50,314 nt of DNA, taken from positions 1 to 50,314 of the forward strand of contig USFW01000009.1 of NCBI GenBank assembly GCA_900553985.1, given 5' to 3'. The notes below the pieces were generated by a model. The model was not told the origin of the DNA. It worked only from the letters and a program-made list of their open reading frames with translations, and made no database searches. This stretch comes from an uncultured Clostridium sp. (GTDB lineage: Bacteria; Bacillota; Clostridia; TANB77; CAG-508). This document shows positions 16,532-27,670 of this stretch, piece after piece. The position numbers and the translations under genes were made by a program. Numbering within the stretch: the first letter of the stretch is position 1; every line of letters starts with the position of its first letter.

Positions 16532-18221
16532 TTATCTTTTACTTTTTAATTTAATATATAATTTTTTTATTTCTTCTATATTTATATATGCCATAAATAA
16601 TATTATTCCTATAATTGACATTCTTTTTGATACTTTCATTAAGATTGTTTCTTTATAGTTTACTTCTATAATTTCTTCATTTGTTTTATTTATCGAAATT
16701 GCTAGAAATCCATTTTCACTTTCAAAGCTATTTATTTTTTTATCATTTAATTCTATTTTATATCCTGGATAATATATGTATGGTAGTTCTAAAATAGCAT
16801 TATCTTCAATTATTTTGACCTTTGCTTTTAATTTCTGTCCGTTTTTCTCTAAGTTTTGTATATTTGCACTACCTTTTAAAATTTCAATTGTATTTTCTCT
16901 TTCAAGTATATACTCTCTATTTTTGTTACTGTTTACAGGCAAATACTCTCCTCTTCCCATTGCTGCAATTACTTCATTTTTATTTTCTGTAATGCTACCT
17001 ATGTCCCATTCATTTATTTTTAAAATTTCATCATTTACTGGTATAAATCTATTTAGAGTAATACCATATAATATTGCAATTGTTGAAATAACAATTACAT
17101 CTGCTATTTTTATTCTTTTTATCATGTTTTCCATATTTATTGCACAAATTATGGCAAAGAAAAATTCACTAAAGACTAACATTCTCCATGTAAATTGTAT
17201 TATTGATACTTTTTCATTAAATATTTGCCATGGAAAATATTTAGTTGACATGAATATACTTAAAATTCCTAGTATTAGAAATAGTATATATTCTTTTTTG
17301 TATTCTTTCTTTACAACATTTTTAATTGCAAATATAGATAAAATCAACATTATTATAATATGTGGTCCTATTTCATATACATATGTTGAATCTTTTGATG
17401 TAGTAAATAATTGTTTTAACTCTAATCCACTATTTATAAATGATTCTTTTGTGGACATTGCACCTTCTTGATATGCTTCATATTCTGCAAAATTGTATGT
17501 CTCTAATAATGGAATCCAAAAAAATGCACTAATTAACATTATTAACATTATATTTATTACTAGTTTTTTTATAATTTCTTTGTCTTTTATCTTTTTAATA
17601 TTTGCACATAAATATATAAATGCCATTATTGCTGTAAGCACTGTCATTAAATTATGTGTAAATATTAATCCGTGTTGCTCCTACAGTTAAAATCCATTCT
17701 CCTTTTTCTTTGCTAAATAGTTTATACATTCCCAGAAATACTAATGGAATAAATATATAACTTAAAAATTCTCCTAAGGCATTTCTAATATACATATCAT
17801 TTAAATGATATGGCATTGTCATATATAAAACACCTGCTATTGTTCCTGTTATTTCATTTTTTGTTAAATTACTAACAAATTTATACATTGTAATTCCAGA
17901 AATTAATATTCCTATGAATAATACTAACTTGTAACTATTTATAAATGTCCCTGAAATTAATCTTGTAATTAAGATTAAGGTTGTTGATAATGGTCCATAA
18001 AATAAATCCCAACTGTATCCAAATCCATTGTTTAAATTTGATAAAATTTTAGGATTACCTTTGTTTTGTATTTCTAAATATGTTTCGTAGGCTCTTCCTA
18101 TATGTTGTATTCCATCATCGAAATATACATTTATATTATCTTTTAATAATGGAAATGAAATTATTATTGCTGCTATTAATATTATTAAAAAGTATTTAAT
18201 ATTTTTTAATTTTTCTCTCAT
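16532..18221 (-). CDS. GT-C-like multi-pass membrane protein with +1 frame break at CGG
   Basis: Two adjacent open frames form one protein of about 562 residues. The first part (from ATG 18221, with AGAGG upstream) has a membrane span, an FDDGIQH loop and several further spans, and runs to KGEWILTVGAT. The zero frame then meets CGG (17670-17672) and stops soon after. Skipping the C gives glycine and continues LIFTHNLMTVLTA into the second frame without a gap. Layout and motifs resemble the YfhO / 6-pyruvoyl-tetrahydropterin synthase-related membrane proteins with a GT-C glycosyltransferase fold (many spans, then a C-terminal beta domain). Substrate unknown. The break could be programmed, a mutation or a read error; the same kind of break occurs at 37860. 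Confidence 0.75.
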
Positions 18222-18454
18222 TTTTTCCTCTTTTTTATTGTACATGCAAAATCTATTTTTTTCTCTTTATTATATACAAGACCTTTTCGTATATAACAAT
18301 TAAAAAGACCTTTATAAAGACCTACGATAATTTTGCTTATATAATTTACTACTTTTATTATTAATATGCTATCATAAATAAATATATTTTACAATATGCA
18401 TTGTCTTTTAAGTTATTTCTACTAATGTATCTCTTTATTAACTAACGTTAATGC

Positions 18455-18483
18455 AAAAAAATAATACCCTTTCAGGTATTATT
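18455..18483 (-). terminator. Terminator after tRNA-Lys(CTT)
   Basis: On the minus strand AATAATACC (18475-18483) pairs with GGTATTATT (18460-18468) around a six-base loop, followed by a run of T residues. It directly adjoins the CCA end of the tRNA gene. Confidence 0.75.
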
Positions 18484-18559
18484 TGGTGCACCATCTCGGG
18501 TTCGAACCGAGGACCTCCAGATTAAGAGTCTGTTGCTCTACCAACTGAGCTAATGGTGC
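18484..18559 (-). tRNA. tRNA-Lys(CTT)
   Basis: The cloverleaf is complete: acceptor GCACCAT/ATGGTGC, D-stem GCTC/GAGC, anticodon loop CTCTTAA giving anticodon CTT, T-arm CTCGG-TTCGAAC-CCGAG and an encoded CCA. It is flanked by its own promoter (18606-18634) and terminator. A second lysine tRNA (TTT) lies at 31738-31813. Confidence 0.95.
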
Positions 18560-18605
18560 ATATATCAATATTTTCTAAATAAAATGGTTTACAAATTACT
18601 TTTAT

Positions 18606-18634
18606 ATTATAGTCTCTTTTATTTTTATTGTCAA
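18606..18634 (-). promoter_or_regulatory. Promoter of tRNA-Lys(CTT)
   Basis: Reading the minus strand, TTGACA (18629-18634) and TATAAT (18606-18611) are separated by 17 bases, a consensus vegetative promoter. Confidence 0.8.
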
Positions 18635-18651
18635 TACTTTTAATTTAAAAT

Positions 18652-18688
18652 GAACTTAATTATTGAATAAAATCCAATAATTAAGTTC
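18652..18688 (-). terminator. Terminator of the giant surface protein gene
   Basis: GAACTTAATTATTG (18652-18665) and CAATAATTAAGTTC (18675-18688) form a perfect 14-base stem with a nine-base loop, 32 bases beyond the stop codon. The minus-strand tail is T-rich but interrupted. Confidence 0.6.
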
Positions 18689-18720
18689 AAATATTTTTAT
18701 TTATAATAATTATTTAATTA

Positions 18721-21700
18721 CTATTTTTTTAACACAAATCTTTTAATTAAGATTATTCCAGATGTTAATATTCCTAACATTGATATTCCTAATATAATAT
18801 AAGTTATAGTATTATCTGTTATTCCTGTAGGTGGTAAAATAATTATTTCTTCTGATGTATCTCCATCTGGTTCTTTTGGTTTATTTGTTGATGGATTAAA
18901 GTTTCCTGGAATTGGCTCTGGTGGTCTTCCTCCTGTTTTGTCTATTTCAATTACTTCTGTTTTATTACTTAAAATTATTTCATCATTTTTTGATAATAAT
19001 TTTGATGCCATTAATTCCACTTTTGTTTTTTCTCCAGCTTGCAATGCTTCTTTACTTATATGTGTTTGTACACTTTTTAATTTTTCTATATATTTTTGTA
19101 AGTCTTTATCTAAACTTCCATTTTCAAATAATTCCTTCTTTTCTTCTAAAGTGAGTTTCTCCCATTTTTCTGCTGTTTCTTTATCTGAAATTATTAAATT
19201 TTCATCTAGATAATCTATTATACTTGGTGTTAATCTTACTGGATTTTCTTTTCCTATTCCAAACTTATAATATTTTTCTGATACATAATCTAATTCACTT
19301 ACATTATTTATAGTTATTTCATATATTACATCTAATTTTGCTCCTTCAATTAGTTCTTGGTCTACTTCGATTTTTAAAGCTCCTTCACTTACATTAGATT
19401 TTGGTAAATATACTGTATATGGTGTATTTTCTGCTAGTTGATATTTTCCATCAGGACCTTTTTCTACTTTTGCATCAATTAATATTACTCCATTAGAAAG
19501 CGTGATTTTTACTTGTTTTATATGTTTCTCTAACTTCAACTGTTGTTTTGGTCTTTCTATAAGTCCAAAATCTATATTTTTTATTGTATTTTTAAATTGC
19601 TCTTTTGTTATTAAGTTTCCTTTTGAATCTAATTTCAAACTTCCATCTGAGTTTGTTTCGAATTCATCTTTTATACTTGAGTTATCTTTATTGTACTCTA
19701 TATTAACTTTAAAATCTTGTGTATTAGAATCCATTTTGGTTATTAGTTGTTCTTCTGATCCATCTTTAAGTATTATATTTGATCCCTCTACATAATCATT
19801 TATAACCTTACTATTTGCATTTGTTATTTTTTGAGTTTGATTATCAATTTTATTTCTAATTTCATAGTTATCTACTGCATCAGAATAGCGAGGTTCTGTT
19901 GTTTTATACCATTCATTGTTTTGTTCGTTCTTGTTCCAAATGCTTTCATCTATTACTGTTCCTTTATATTCTTGAACTTTATATTCTTTATTTCCCCATG
20001 TATATCTTATTTCGTAATTTTCTGGTATAAATTCACTTATTTCAAAATCACCACTTGAATTTGTCCTTACTCTAGCTTCTTTTGTAAGTGTTTTAGAATC
20101 TTCATCGTATATTTTAACAATTTCATCTGGATTATTTGCATATACTAATTTTACTTCTACATCACTTATTCCTTTTTCATCATTATCATATTTTCCATTA
20201 CCTTTTCTTTCCTCTCCAGTCATTACTGTTGTTGGATCTTTTGATGTTTCTATATTTTCTAAAAATACTTTTCCTGTTATCTTTCTCGCATTTTTTTGTA
20301 AAACTAGACTTAAGCCTGGTGCCTTATCTGTATCGTCTTCATATGTCTTTTCATCTGCTGGTTTTACATTTCCTGGTTCTGAGTTTGAGTCTATTCCGGC
20401 ATATATTTTTCCTGTAGAGTCTAATGTTCCATATTTTCCTATTTCTGCTACATTATCTAATTTTATATTTGTATTTCCGTCTAAAATGTCAACTAATTTA
20501 TCTCTTGAAACTTCTAACTCTATATATAATTTCTCTTCTTTTTGTGGTTCAATAGTTATATTTGTTGATATTTCTACACATTTATAATTATTTTGATTAC
20601 TTAGTTCTTTGCTTTTTATTGATGCATCATTATTTACATATCCATTTTTATCTAGAGTTCTTCCTATTGCTTTTAGTTCATATTTACTATCAAAATAATC
20701 ATATATCTGTGATATTTTCATCTTTAAATTAGTTGATTTATTTATTAACCCTATTTCATATATTGCTTTAACTGTTAATTCTTTTGATCCTTGATATGAT
20801 ATATCTGATGCATATAAAGGTCTTGAATATGTCATTTCAGAATATTTTCCTTGGAATTTTATTTGTTGTTCTAAGTCTTTTAATTCTTTTCCTTCAGTAT
20901 ATACTTTTGAGTTATTAAATCTTTCTCTATAGTTATATGTATGAGTTTGTCCATTTATTGATACTTTTACATTATTTAAATCTTTTATTAAAGATGCATT
21001 TGGTTGTTCTCTTAAGAAAATTCCTAGATTTATATTTGATATTTCTTTTATATCTTCTTTTCTTATTTGTTCTGCTGTTCTTATTTTATCTAAATATCCA
21101 TTATATGCATTATATGTGTTTGATGTTATTTCATATTTTTCATATACACCATAATATGGTTTTTTTCCGTCTTTATCTTCTTTTCCTAAGTCAATTATAC
21201 TTTCATATTTTTTATTGTCTTTTTTGTATTCTATTGGAGTTTTTTCTCCATTTGTACCTATTGCTTCTCCATTTTTTATTTCTGCAAATCTATTATTGAA
21301 ATTTTCTCTTTCTTGTCCTTCTGTTGCTTTACTTCCATTTTTTTGATCTAGCATTTTTGGAACACATTCATAACTCATTCCATTATATTCAAACGATATA
21401 TAATATTTAGATAATTTATCTATTTCTACATTTTTAAATAAATATTTTCCATTTGTATCTGTTGTCGTCGTTCTTGCTACTTTGTTTCCTTCAAATAATG
21501 TTACTGTCATTCCTTCAATTAATGGTTCTTTTGAATCATATAAATTATTTCTATATGTTTGTTTTCCATCTCCTATATCTTCCCATACCATTCCTGATAG
21601 ATCTAAATATTTTCTTCTGTTGTATACTGTTAATTTGTTATTTTTGTCACTTGTTAATGTTGTATTAGTTATTGTTGTGTCATTTGACTTTTGTCTTTCT

Positions 21701-24700
21701 ACTATTACTTTGGCTATATGACCTTTGCCATTTCCTTTGTCGCTTTCCCAGTATATATAATTGTCATCTATCTCGTATTGAATATTATTTCCTATTGATA
21801 CTTCTTCTACTGTATATATTCCTATCAAAATATTATATATTTCAATCAAGCCATTTTCCCCTGTAATAAACTCTGTTGCATTTTCTTTATTAGATGTTGT
21901 TTTTAAATTTCCTAAATGAATACTTCCTATTACTTTTTTTTGCTCTGTTTTGTTTTGATCAACAGCTATTATATAATTTCCATCATTATTTTTTATTTTA
22001 AATCCAATTCCTGATAAGTGTTTTCCAGAATCAGGATCTTTTTTGGTAATCTTTAAATTTCCTGTATTTTTTGTATTCTTTAAACCATATGATAATATCA
22101 TTCCTTTGTAAATATTTACTGTGTCTTTTTCAACATCTTGATATCCATAATGGCCATTAGATATCTCTATTATTTTATATGTTCCTGGTTTTAAATTTTC
22201 TATTAGAATTTTTCCATCTTTATCAGTTGTAAATGTTTGATTGTATCCGTTTGATGCACTTTCAACCCTTATTTTTACGCCTTCTAATTTTATGTTAGAA
22301 TTATCTGCGTCTTGTTTTATTATCTCTAGTCCACCTTTTATATTTGTCCATTCTACGCTTTTAGTACTTGTTGTTGTGTCTTCGCGTTCATTTGTTACTG
22401 TAAATGGATTACTTTGTACAGGTTGTGTCCCTGGTATACTTGCTGGATAGTACAATCCAGATACTTGCACAGTTTCATGTACTTTGCTTGTTACTGCTCC
22501 TGTATTATCTAGTCTTATACTTGAAATCCCTTTTTGAACATTACTTTTTGGCATTTTTATATAAAATGTTATTGTTCCTCGTACTGTTAGTCCATTTCCA
22601 TTAGCATCACATGTTGCCCAATTATTAATTGCTTTTCCATCTTTATCTTTTATATAAATTAAATTCACATTATTATTATTACAACTTATTGAAAATGGTC
22701 CTAATAAATAATTATTATTATCAAAGTTTTTTATTCCAATTTCCTCATTTAGTTTTTTTAATTCAATTTTTCCTGTAACTTCTGTATAGCTAGAAATAAC
22801 AGTAGCACTTTCAGATCCTAATGTATAGCCTTTGTAGTATGGTGGATTCATATCTTGATTTGGAATCCCAATTAATGCACACCATCCACCTACATCATAT
22901 GGTCCTCCATAGAAATATGTGCCATTTACTCCTCCTGCAAAAGTAAATGTTGTATAAGCTGGAGCATATCCCGCTCGGGAAACATTATTTGATGCAAAAA
23001 ATGTTATTCCTATTACCATAATAATTGAAAATGTTTTAAATATTTTATTTAATTTTCCTTTTTTTCTTGCAATTATTAAAGCAATTATTATTAGTATTGC
23101 TAAAATCATTCCTACTGAAATATATACTATCATTCCTGTACTAATAGAAATAATTAAGTCTGCTTTTGAAAAATCGTCTTCATTTTCTTCTTTATTATAT
23201 GCAACTGAATCAATATCTCTTATTTGATTTTCATTGCTTGAAGATTTTATTTCTGCTTTATTTGAAATTTGTCCTATATTGTTTTCTGTAATATTCTTAC
23301 TTACTACTAATGTAACTGTTTGACTTTCTCCTGGTTTTATCTTTTTATTAGTTAAACTATCATTTGTAATTTCTCCATTTTTCCCCATTTTCCATGTATT
23401 ACTAGAAACTTTTGATAATTCAAAACCTTCTGGTAAATAATCTACAATAGCATTTACAGTTCCGCTTATTTCTCCTTCATTCGTTACTTTTATTTTGTAT
23501 TCTACTGTTACTTTTGTCCCTTCTATTTCTTTTGCTTTTATCTCAACCTTAGCCAATTTTGCATTATCATATTTTATTTCTTTTGTTTGTTTTTTTGTTT
23601 GTACTGTTAATTTACTAATTGTTTTATCTAAATGTAAATCAAAAATCTTATTTTTTATTAATCCAATATCAATGTTTGTTATATTACTATTTATTTTTAA
23701 TACATCTGTTGCCGCAACTTTCATTTTTATTCCATTTAGCTTTATTTCTTGATTTGAAACATCAGAATTATTAGAATCATCAACTCCATTTTTTCTACTT
23801 GTTGTTATTCTATAATTGTTTGTATCATACATAAATATTAATACATAATTTCCATTAGATATATTTGTAAAAGAATATTTTCCATCTTGATTAGTTTGTA
23901 CTTTTTCCTTTACTTTAGTAGGATTTTCCATATCTACTAACATTACTGTTATTCCACTTAGAATTCCTTCAGTACTTTCTCTTTTTCCATCTTCATTTTC
24001 GTCTAACCATGCAATTCCTGAAATTTTGTGTGTTTCTCCTTCTGGTTTATCTGGATCAACTGGTTTGTCTGGATCTATTGGCCTATCTGGGTCTATTGGT
24101 TTGTCTGGATCTACTGGTTTGTCTGGATCTACTGGTATTTCAGTATCTATGTCATATGGTAATATTGTATGTTTAACAATATTTGATTTTTTTATTCCTA
24201 TTATAGAATATGTTTCTTCTTTTCCTTCTACTATTTCTGTTTTGTTTGAAGTTATTGTTGCAAAATTTTCTATTTCTGTTTTATCATACACCATTCCTGC
24301 TGTTGCTTTTACTTTAATTTTTGCAGTTTCTCCTTCTGGTATAAAACAGAAAATATTAACGTTTGGTAATAAATTCCCTTCTGAATCATATCTTTTATCA
24401 TCTATTTCTTCTGATTTTTCTGTTTTTTGATATTCCTTTTCTTCTCTTATTTCCCAAGTTTCATATGTTATGCTAATTGGTTCTATTTCTTCTGGTAAAT
24501 AATCTTCTAATGATATTCCTATTCCTTTATATTCCCCTGTATTATAATTAGAATCACTTGTATTTTTTACATTAATATCATATTCAATAATATCACCATA
24601 TCTAATTTCTTCTCCTTCTGTTGGTGAACTCATTGTGATACTTGCATTTTTATATTTAAAATCTGCTCTTGTTTCGTTAGCTGTATATGTCTTTCCATCT

Positions 24701-27303
24701 ATTACTATTTTTGAATTTGTAATTAATGTTTTACTTGATTTATCATTATTTTTATCTATTCCTGATTCATCCATGAATCCTGCAAATAAATATGTAAAAT
24801 CATTTTTTATTTTTAATGTTGCTTTGACTGTATTATCTGTTTCGATTGTTACTCTATCTGAAGGTATGTCTTCAAATTCAGTTCCTTCTGTAAGCCATTT
24901 TAATATAAATTCTTCTGGAAATTTTAAATATACTGTTACTTCTTTTCCCTCTTCACCTTGTAAATTAACACCATAATTCCATCTGTTCGTACCATTATCT
25001 AATTTAGCATTTACAAAAATTTTAGCATCTGCTTGTTCTATTTTATTATTAATTTCATAATTTTTTATTTTTGTATTTTCTATATATAGACTTATTTCGC
25101 TCTTTGTGATTTTCTCATTTTGATCTTCTGGTAAGTTATCTACTTGTACTTCATAAAAAGCAGTTTTTGTTTCTCCTGGGTTTATTGTTCCAATTCCAAT
25201 ATCTTTTGTCTTTATTCCTTTATTAAAGTTATATTCATATTTACTCATATAATTATCAAAATCTGCTTCTAATTCTCCATATATTGTTCCTTCTGCTATA
25301 TTTGCTTCCACTTTTACATTTTCTATTTTTTTGTTTGAAGTGTTTTTTATTTTAACATTATACTTTACAAATTCTCCTTCATATAAAGTATCTCCTTCAT
25401 TAACTTTTGTTTCTCCTTTTGTTGGTGATACTTCTAATTGAATTTTATCTGTATCTATTATATTTTCAATATTTTCTATTATTTCTTCTTGATTTTGTTC
25501 TTTTTTATCTCCTTCTTCTTTTATTTCATCTTTTTGATGTTCTTCTGTTTTATCTATTATTGGTTTTTCTTCTTTATATTTTTCTATTTGTATTTCAATA
25601 TTTCTGTTCCCAAATTCTTTTTTATTATTTATGTCATATTCATTAGAATATTCCATGTCTATATTGCTAATATCATTTTCAATTTCTTTCTTTAAAATTA
25701 TAGTTGTAGAAATTTTTATATTAGTAGATAATCCTAATTCGCTTCCTTCATTATATTTAGTTTGACTTCCTTTTAAATTTGCTATAAGACTCAACTTTCC
25801 ATTTTCATCTTTTTCTATGTATGGTTGTTCTAATTCTAAACCATTTCCATATACCATTGATGTATCTTTTAATATTATTTTTTCTACTTGCTCTGGTAAA
25901 TTTATTCTTATACTTGGATTTTTAAACATATTTCTTTGAATATTATCTGCATTTAAGTATATATTAAATTCTACTTCATTTTGTTCTTTATTTGTCCATT
26001 TTGTATTACTTATATCAAATTTTATATCTGTTTGCGCTTCCTTAATATCTGCAAAATTTTCTGTTTTATTTATAAATGTTGTTTCTTCTTTTTTTTCTTC
26101 TTTTACTTCGCCTTCTATTTCTTCTATTATTTTTTCTTCTTTTATTCCTTCTATTTTTGTAATTGTCTTTATTCTTATGTTTTCAGAATCTAACATCGTG
26201 CTTTTTATTTCTTTTGTATTTTCTATTTCTAAAATTCCTTCTTTCAAAATGTTGCTAGTTTTTATTGTTAATGTTCCCATATCTTCTGGATAATTTATTG
26301 TTATTGTTCCATTTTCTTCAAAATTAGAATTTTTATCAATAGTAAATATTATATTGTTGTTTTTATCTAAAATCTCAACTTTTCCTTCTTCTCCTAAAAT
26401 TTGAATTATATTGTCTTTTAGGAATTTTGTACTTTTATATACTAAATTGTTCTTATTTGCTATTTCTTTTACATTTTCTTCTTCTTCATTTTTATACACC
26501 TTTAAAAAGCTATTGTCCTCTGTTAATGTTAATTTTTCTTGTGCTTCCTTTTTGCTAATTACTATTTCTTCTTTTTCTTTGTATACTGTTGCATACTCTG
26601 TTTTATTTATTATATTTGATTTGATATTACCATTATATATATCTTCTGTGTTATATTTTATAGATGTCATTTCTCCTATGTTTTCACTAACATTTTCTTC
26701 TAATTTTTGCTCACCAACTATTTCTTTGTTTTCCTCTGTATTTAATATCGCTTTAGTTGTTACATCGATATTAATGGCTCTACTTGGTTTTTCTGATGAA
26801 AATGTATCATAATAGCAGATAACCATATATTCATCTTTTGCTTTTTCTTGTGGTTTTCCTGAATATATTAGTTCTCCATTTTCGTTTATATTATTAGCTT
26901 TTATTCTTACTTTTCCTGTGTTTTTATCATATTCATAATTTGCTTCTTTATTTGCTATTTTACCATTAGTTATTTCTGTTCTTTTTTCAATTACCTTAAC
27001 TTCACTTGGATATTTTTCTTCTATTTTATTTAAACTAATGATAGTTTCTGTTTCTTTAAAAGGAATATGTTTCTTTTTTTCTCCATAGCCAATTTCTGTA
27101 TTAATATTAAATTGCACTATAGTTCCTTTATCTTTTTCTGATATATCATAGTTGATATATTTTTCTAGATCTATTCCTACATTTAATCTCATATCTGTTT
27201 TTGTTTCTTCTGCTTGTACAGTTCTTATTGAAAATATTAATATGAGTGTGGAAATTACACATAAAATTAAAGTTATTATTGCTTTTTTTGATTTTGTTTT
27301 CAT
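18721..27303 (-). CDS. Giant LPXTG-type surface protein with CnaB/SdrD repeats and an internal membrane hairpin
   Basis: At 2860 residues this is the largest gene in the window. A signal peptide (about 1-34, AIITLILCVISTLILIF) starts it. Long DUF11-like and beta-sandwich repeats follow, then a DPDKP repeat linker (about 1054-1088), an SdrD_B domain (KISGIAWLDENEDGKRES), and two hydrophobic segments (about 1384-1412 and 1421-1440). The second half has CnaB/SpaA domains (GGLEIIKQDADNS; GNLKITKKDPDSGK), further SdrD_B domains (LSGMVWEDIGDG; ITGKVFLENIE) and the C-terminal sorting signal LPPTG at 2823-2827, a span and a basic tail. It is predicted to be anchored to peptidoglycan by a sortase, which is not in this window. 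The ATG at 27303 is preceded by AGGAGG; an upstream in-frame ATG is not. The two internal hydrophobic segments look like an anchor end and a second signal peptide, as if two proteins were fused. Confidence 0.88.
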   Translation of the reverse strand: MKTKSKKAIITLILCVISTLILIFSIRTVQAEETKTDMRLNVGIDLEKYINYDISEKDKGTIVQFNINTEIGYGEKKKHIPFKETETIISLNKIEEKYPSEVKVIEKRTEITNGKIANKEANYEYDKNTGKVRIKANNINENGELIYSGKPQEKAKDEYMVICYYDTFSSEKPSRAINIDVTTKAILNTEENKEIVGEQKLEENVSENIGEMTSIKYNTEDIYNGNIKSNIINKTEYATVYKEKEEIVISKKEAQEKLTLTEDNSFLKVYKNEEEENVKEIANKNNLVYKSTKFLKDNIIQILGEEGKVEILDKNNNIIFTIDKNSNFEENGTITINYPEDMGTLTIKTSNILKEGILEIENTKEIKSTMLDSENIRIKTITKIEGIKEEKIIEEIEGEVKEEKKEETTFINKTENFADIKEAQTDIKFDISNTKWTNKEQNEVEFNIYLNADNIQRNMFKNPSIRINLPEQVEKIILKDTSMVYGNGLELEQPYIEKDENGKLSLIANLKGSQTKYNEGSELGLSTNIKISTTIILKKEIENDISNIDMEYSNEYDINNKKEFGNRNIEIQIEKYKEEKPIIDKTEEHQKDEIKEEGDKKEQNQEEIIENIENIIDTDKIQLEVSPTKGETKVNEGDTLYEGEFVKYNVKIKNTSNKKIENVKVEANIAEGTIYGELEADFDNYMSKYEYNFNKGIKTKDIGIGTINPGETKTAFYEVQVDNLPEDQNEKITKSEISLYIENTKIKNYEINNKIEQADAKIFVNAKLDNGTNRWNYGVNLQGEEGKEVTVYLKFPEEFILKWLTEGTEFEDIPSDRVTIETDNTVKATLKIKNDFTYLFAGFMDESGIDKNNDKSSKTLITNSKIVIDGKTYTANETRADFKYKNASITMSSPTEGEEIRYGDIIEYDINVKNTSDSNYNTGEYKGIGISLEDYLPEEIEPISITYETWEIREEKEYQKTEKSEEIDDKRYDSEGNLLPNVNIFCFIPEGETAKIKVKATAGMVYDKTEIENFATITSNKTEIVEGKEETYSIIGIKKSNIVKHTILPYDIDTEIPVDPDKPVDPDKPIDPDRPIDPDKPVDPDKPEGETHKISGIAWLDENEDGKRESTEGILSGITVMLVDMENPTKVKEKVQTNQDGKYSFTNISNGNYVLIFMYDTNNYRITTSRKNGVDDSNNSDVSNQEIKLNGIKMKVAATDVLKINSNITNIDIGLIKNKIFDLHLDKTISKLTVQTKKQTKEIKYDNAKLAKVEIKAKEIEGTKVTVEYKIKVTNEGEISGTVNAIVDYLPEGFELSKVSSNTWKMGKNGEITNDSLTNKKIKPGESQTVTLVVSKNITENNIGQISNKAEIKSSSNENQIRDIDSVAYNKEENEDDFSKADLIISISTGMIVYISVGMILAILIIIALIIARKKGKLNKIFKTFSIIMVIGITFFASNNVSRAGYAPAYTTFTFAGGVNGTYFYGGPYDVGGWCALIGIPNQDMNPPYYKGYTLGSESATVISSYTEVTGKIELKKLNEEIGIKNFDNNNYLLGPFSISCNNNNVNLIYIKDKDGKAINNWATCDANGNGLTVRGTITFYIKMPKSNVQKGISSIRLDNTGAVTSKVHETVQVSGLYYPASIPGTQPVQSNPFTVTNEREDTTTSTKSVEWTNIKGGLEIIKQDADNSNIKLEGVKIRVESASNGYNQTFTTDKDGKILIENLKPGTYKIIEISNGHYGYQDVEKDTVNIYKGMILSYGLKNTKNTGNLKITKKDPDSGKHLSGIGFKIKNNDGNYIIAVDQNKTEQKKVIGSIHLGNLKTTSNKENATEFITGENGLIEIYNILIGIYTVEEVSIGNNIQYEIDDNYIYWESDKGNGKGHIAKVIVERQKSNDTTITNTTLTSDKNNKLTVYNRRKYLDLSGMVWEDIGDGKQTYRNNLYDSKEPLIEGMTVTLFEGNKVARTTTTDTNGKYLFKNVEIDKLSKYYISFEYNGMSYECVPKMLDQKNGSKATEGQERENFNNRFAEIKNGEAIGTNGEKTPIEYKKDNKKYESIIDLGKEDKDGKKPYYGVYEKYEITSNTYNAYNGYLDKIRTAEQIRKEDIKEISNINLGIFLREQPNASLIKDLNNVKVSINGQTHTYNYRERFNNSKVYTEGKELKDLEQQIKFQGKYSEMTYSRPLYASDISYQGSKELTVKAIYEIGLINKSTNLKMKISQIYDYFDSKYELKAIGRTLDKNGYVNNDASIKSKELSNQNNYKCVEISTNITIEPQKEEKLYIELEVSRDKLVDILDGNTNIKLDNVAEIGKYGTLDSTGKIYAGIDSNSEPGNVKPADEKTYEDDTDKAPGLSLVLQKNARKITGKVFLENIETSKDPTTVMTGEERKGNGKYDNDEKGISDVEVKLVYANNPDEIVKIYDEDSKTLTKEARVRTNSSGDFEISEFIPENYEIRYTWGNKEYKVQEYKGTVIDESIWNKNEQNNEWYKTTEPRYSDAVDNYEIRNKIDNQTQKITNANSKVINDYVEGSNIILKDGSEEQLITKMDSNTQDFKVNIEYNKDNSSIKDEFETNSDGSLKLDSKGNLITKEQFKNTIKNIDFGLIERPKQQLKLEKHIKQVKITLSNGVILIDAKVEKGPDGKYQLAENTPYTVYLPKSNVSEGALKIEVDQELIEGAKLDVIYEITINNVSELDYVSEKYYKFGIGKENPVRLTPSIIDYLDENLIISDKETAEKWEKLTLEEKKELFENGSLDKDLQKYIEKLKSVQTHISKEALQAGEKTKVELMASKLLSKNDEIILSNKTEVIEIDKTGGRPPEPIPGNFNPSTNKPKEPDGDTSEEIIILPPTGITDNTITYIILGISMLGILTSGIILIKRFVLKK

Positions 27304-27453
27304 ATTTCCTCCTAAAATAACTAATTTAGACATATTGCCTTATATATATATTAATATATGTATATATTCTTTTCAATATAGTTATTTTGGTAGACTTTGC
27401 CTATACTTGTTTTAGCTTTAGGGATACTTTTCTTAGACATTTTTCTATTTTTT

Positions 27454-27491
27454 ATTACTTTTTTATTACTTTTTTGTTACCTTTTTATTAC
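27454..27491. promoter_or_regulatory. Four direct repeats with exact 11-base period, probable regulator sites
   Basis: ATTAC, ATTAC, GTTAC and ATTAC begin at 27454, 27465, 27476 and 27487, each separated by a T-rich spacer. Direct repeats of about 11 bases are the usual binding layout of OmpR/PhoB-type response regulators (PhoP, WalR). They lie about 150 bases upstream of the giant surface protein gene. The rest of the 410-base gap 27304-27713 holds the terminator at 27671-27702 and no gene. Confidence 0.5.
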
Positions 27492-27670
27492 CTTTTTCAT
27501 CTTTTAAATAGTTTTATGCGAATAATTTCATTTCCTAGGGATTCTAATATTTTATGTTTTTTATTTTTTGATAATAAATTATTACATTTTTGAAATTAAA
27601 TTTTAATATCTAATTTAGTTTTACTTTTTCTTGTAAAACTTTAAATTTTTCTATGGCTAATTATAAAAAT

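Noticed and set aside
18900..27600. Many open frames on the plus strand opposite the giant surface protein gene and the VanW gene
   Set aside because: They are leucine-, phenylalanine- and isoleucine-rich complements of lysine- and glutamate-rich coding sequence, have no ribosome binding sites and break up the true genes.
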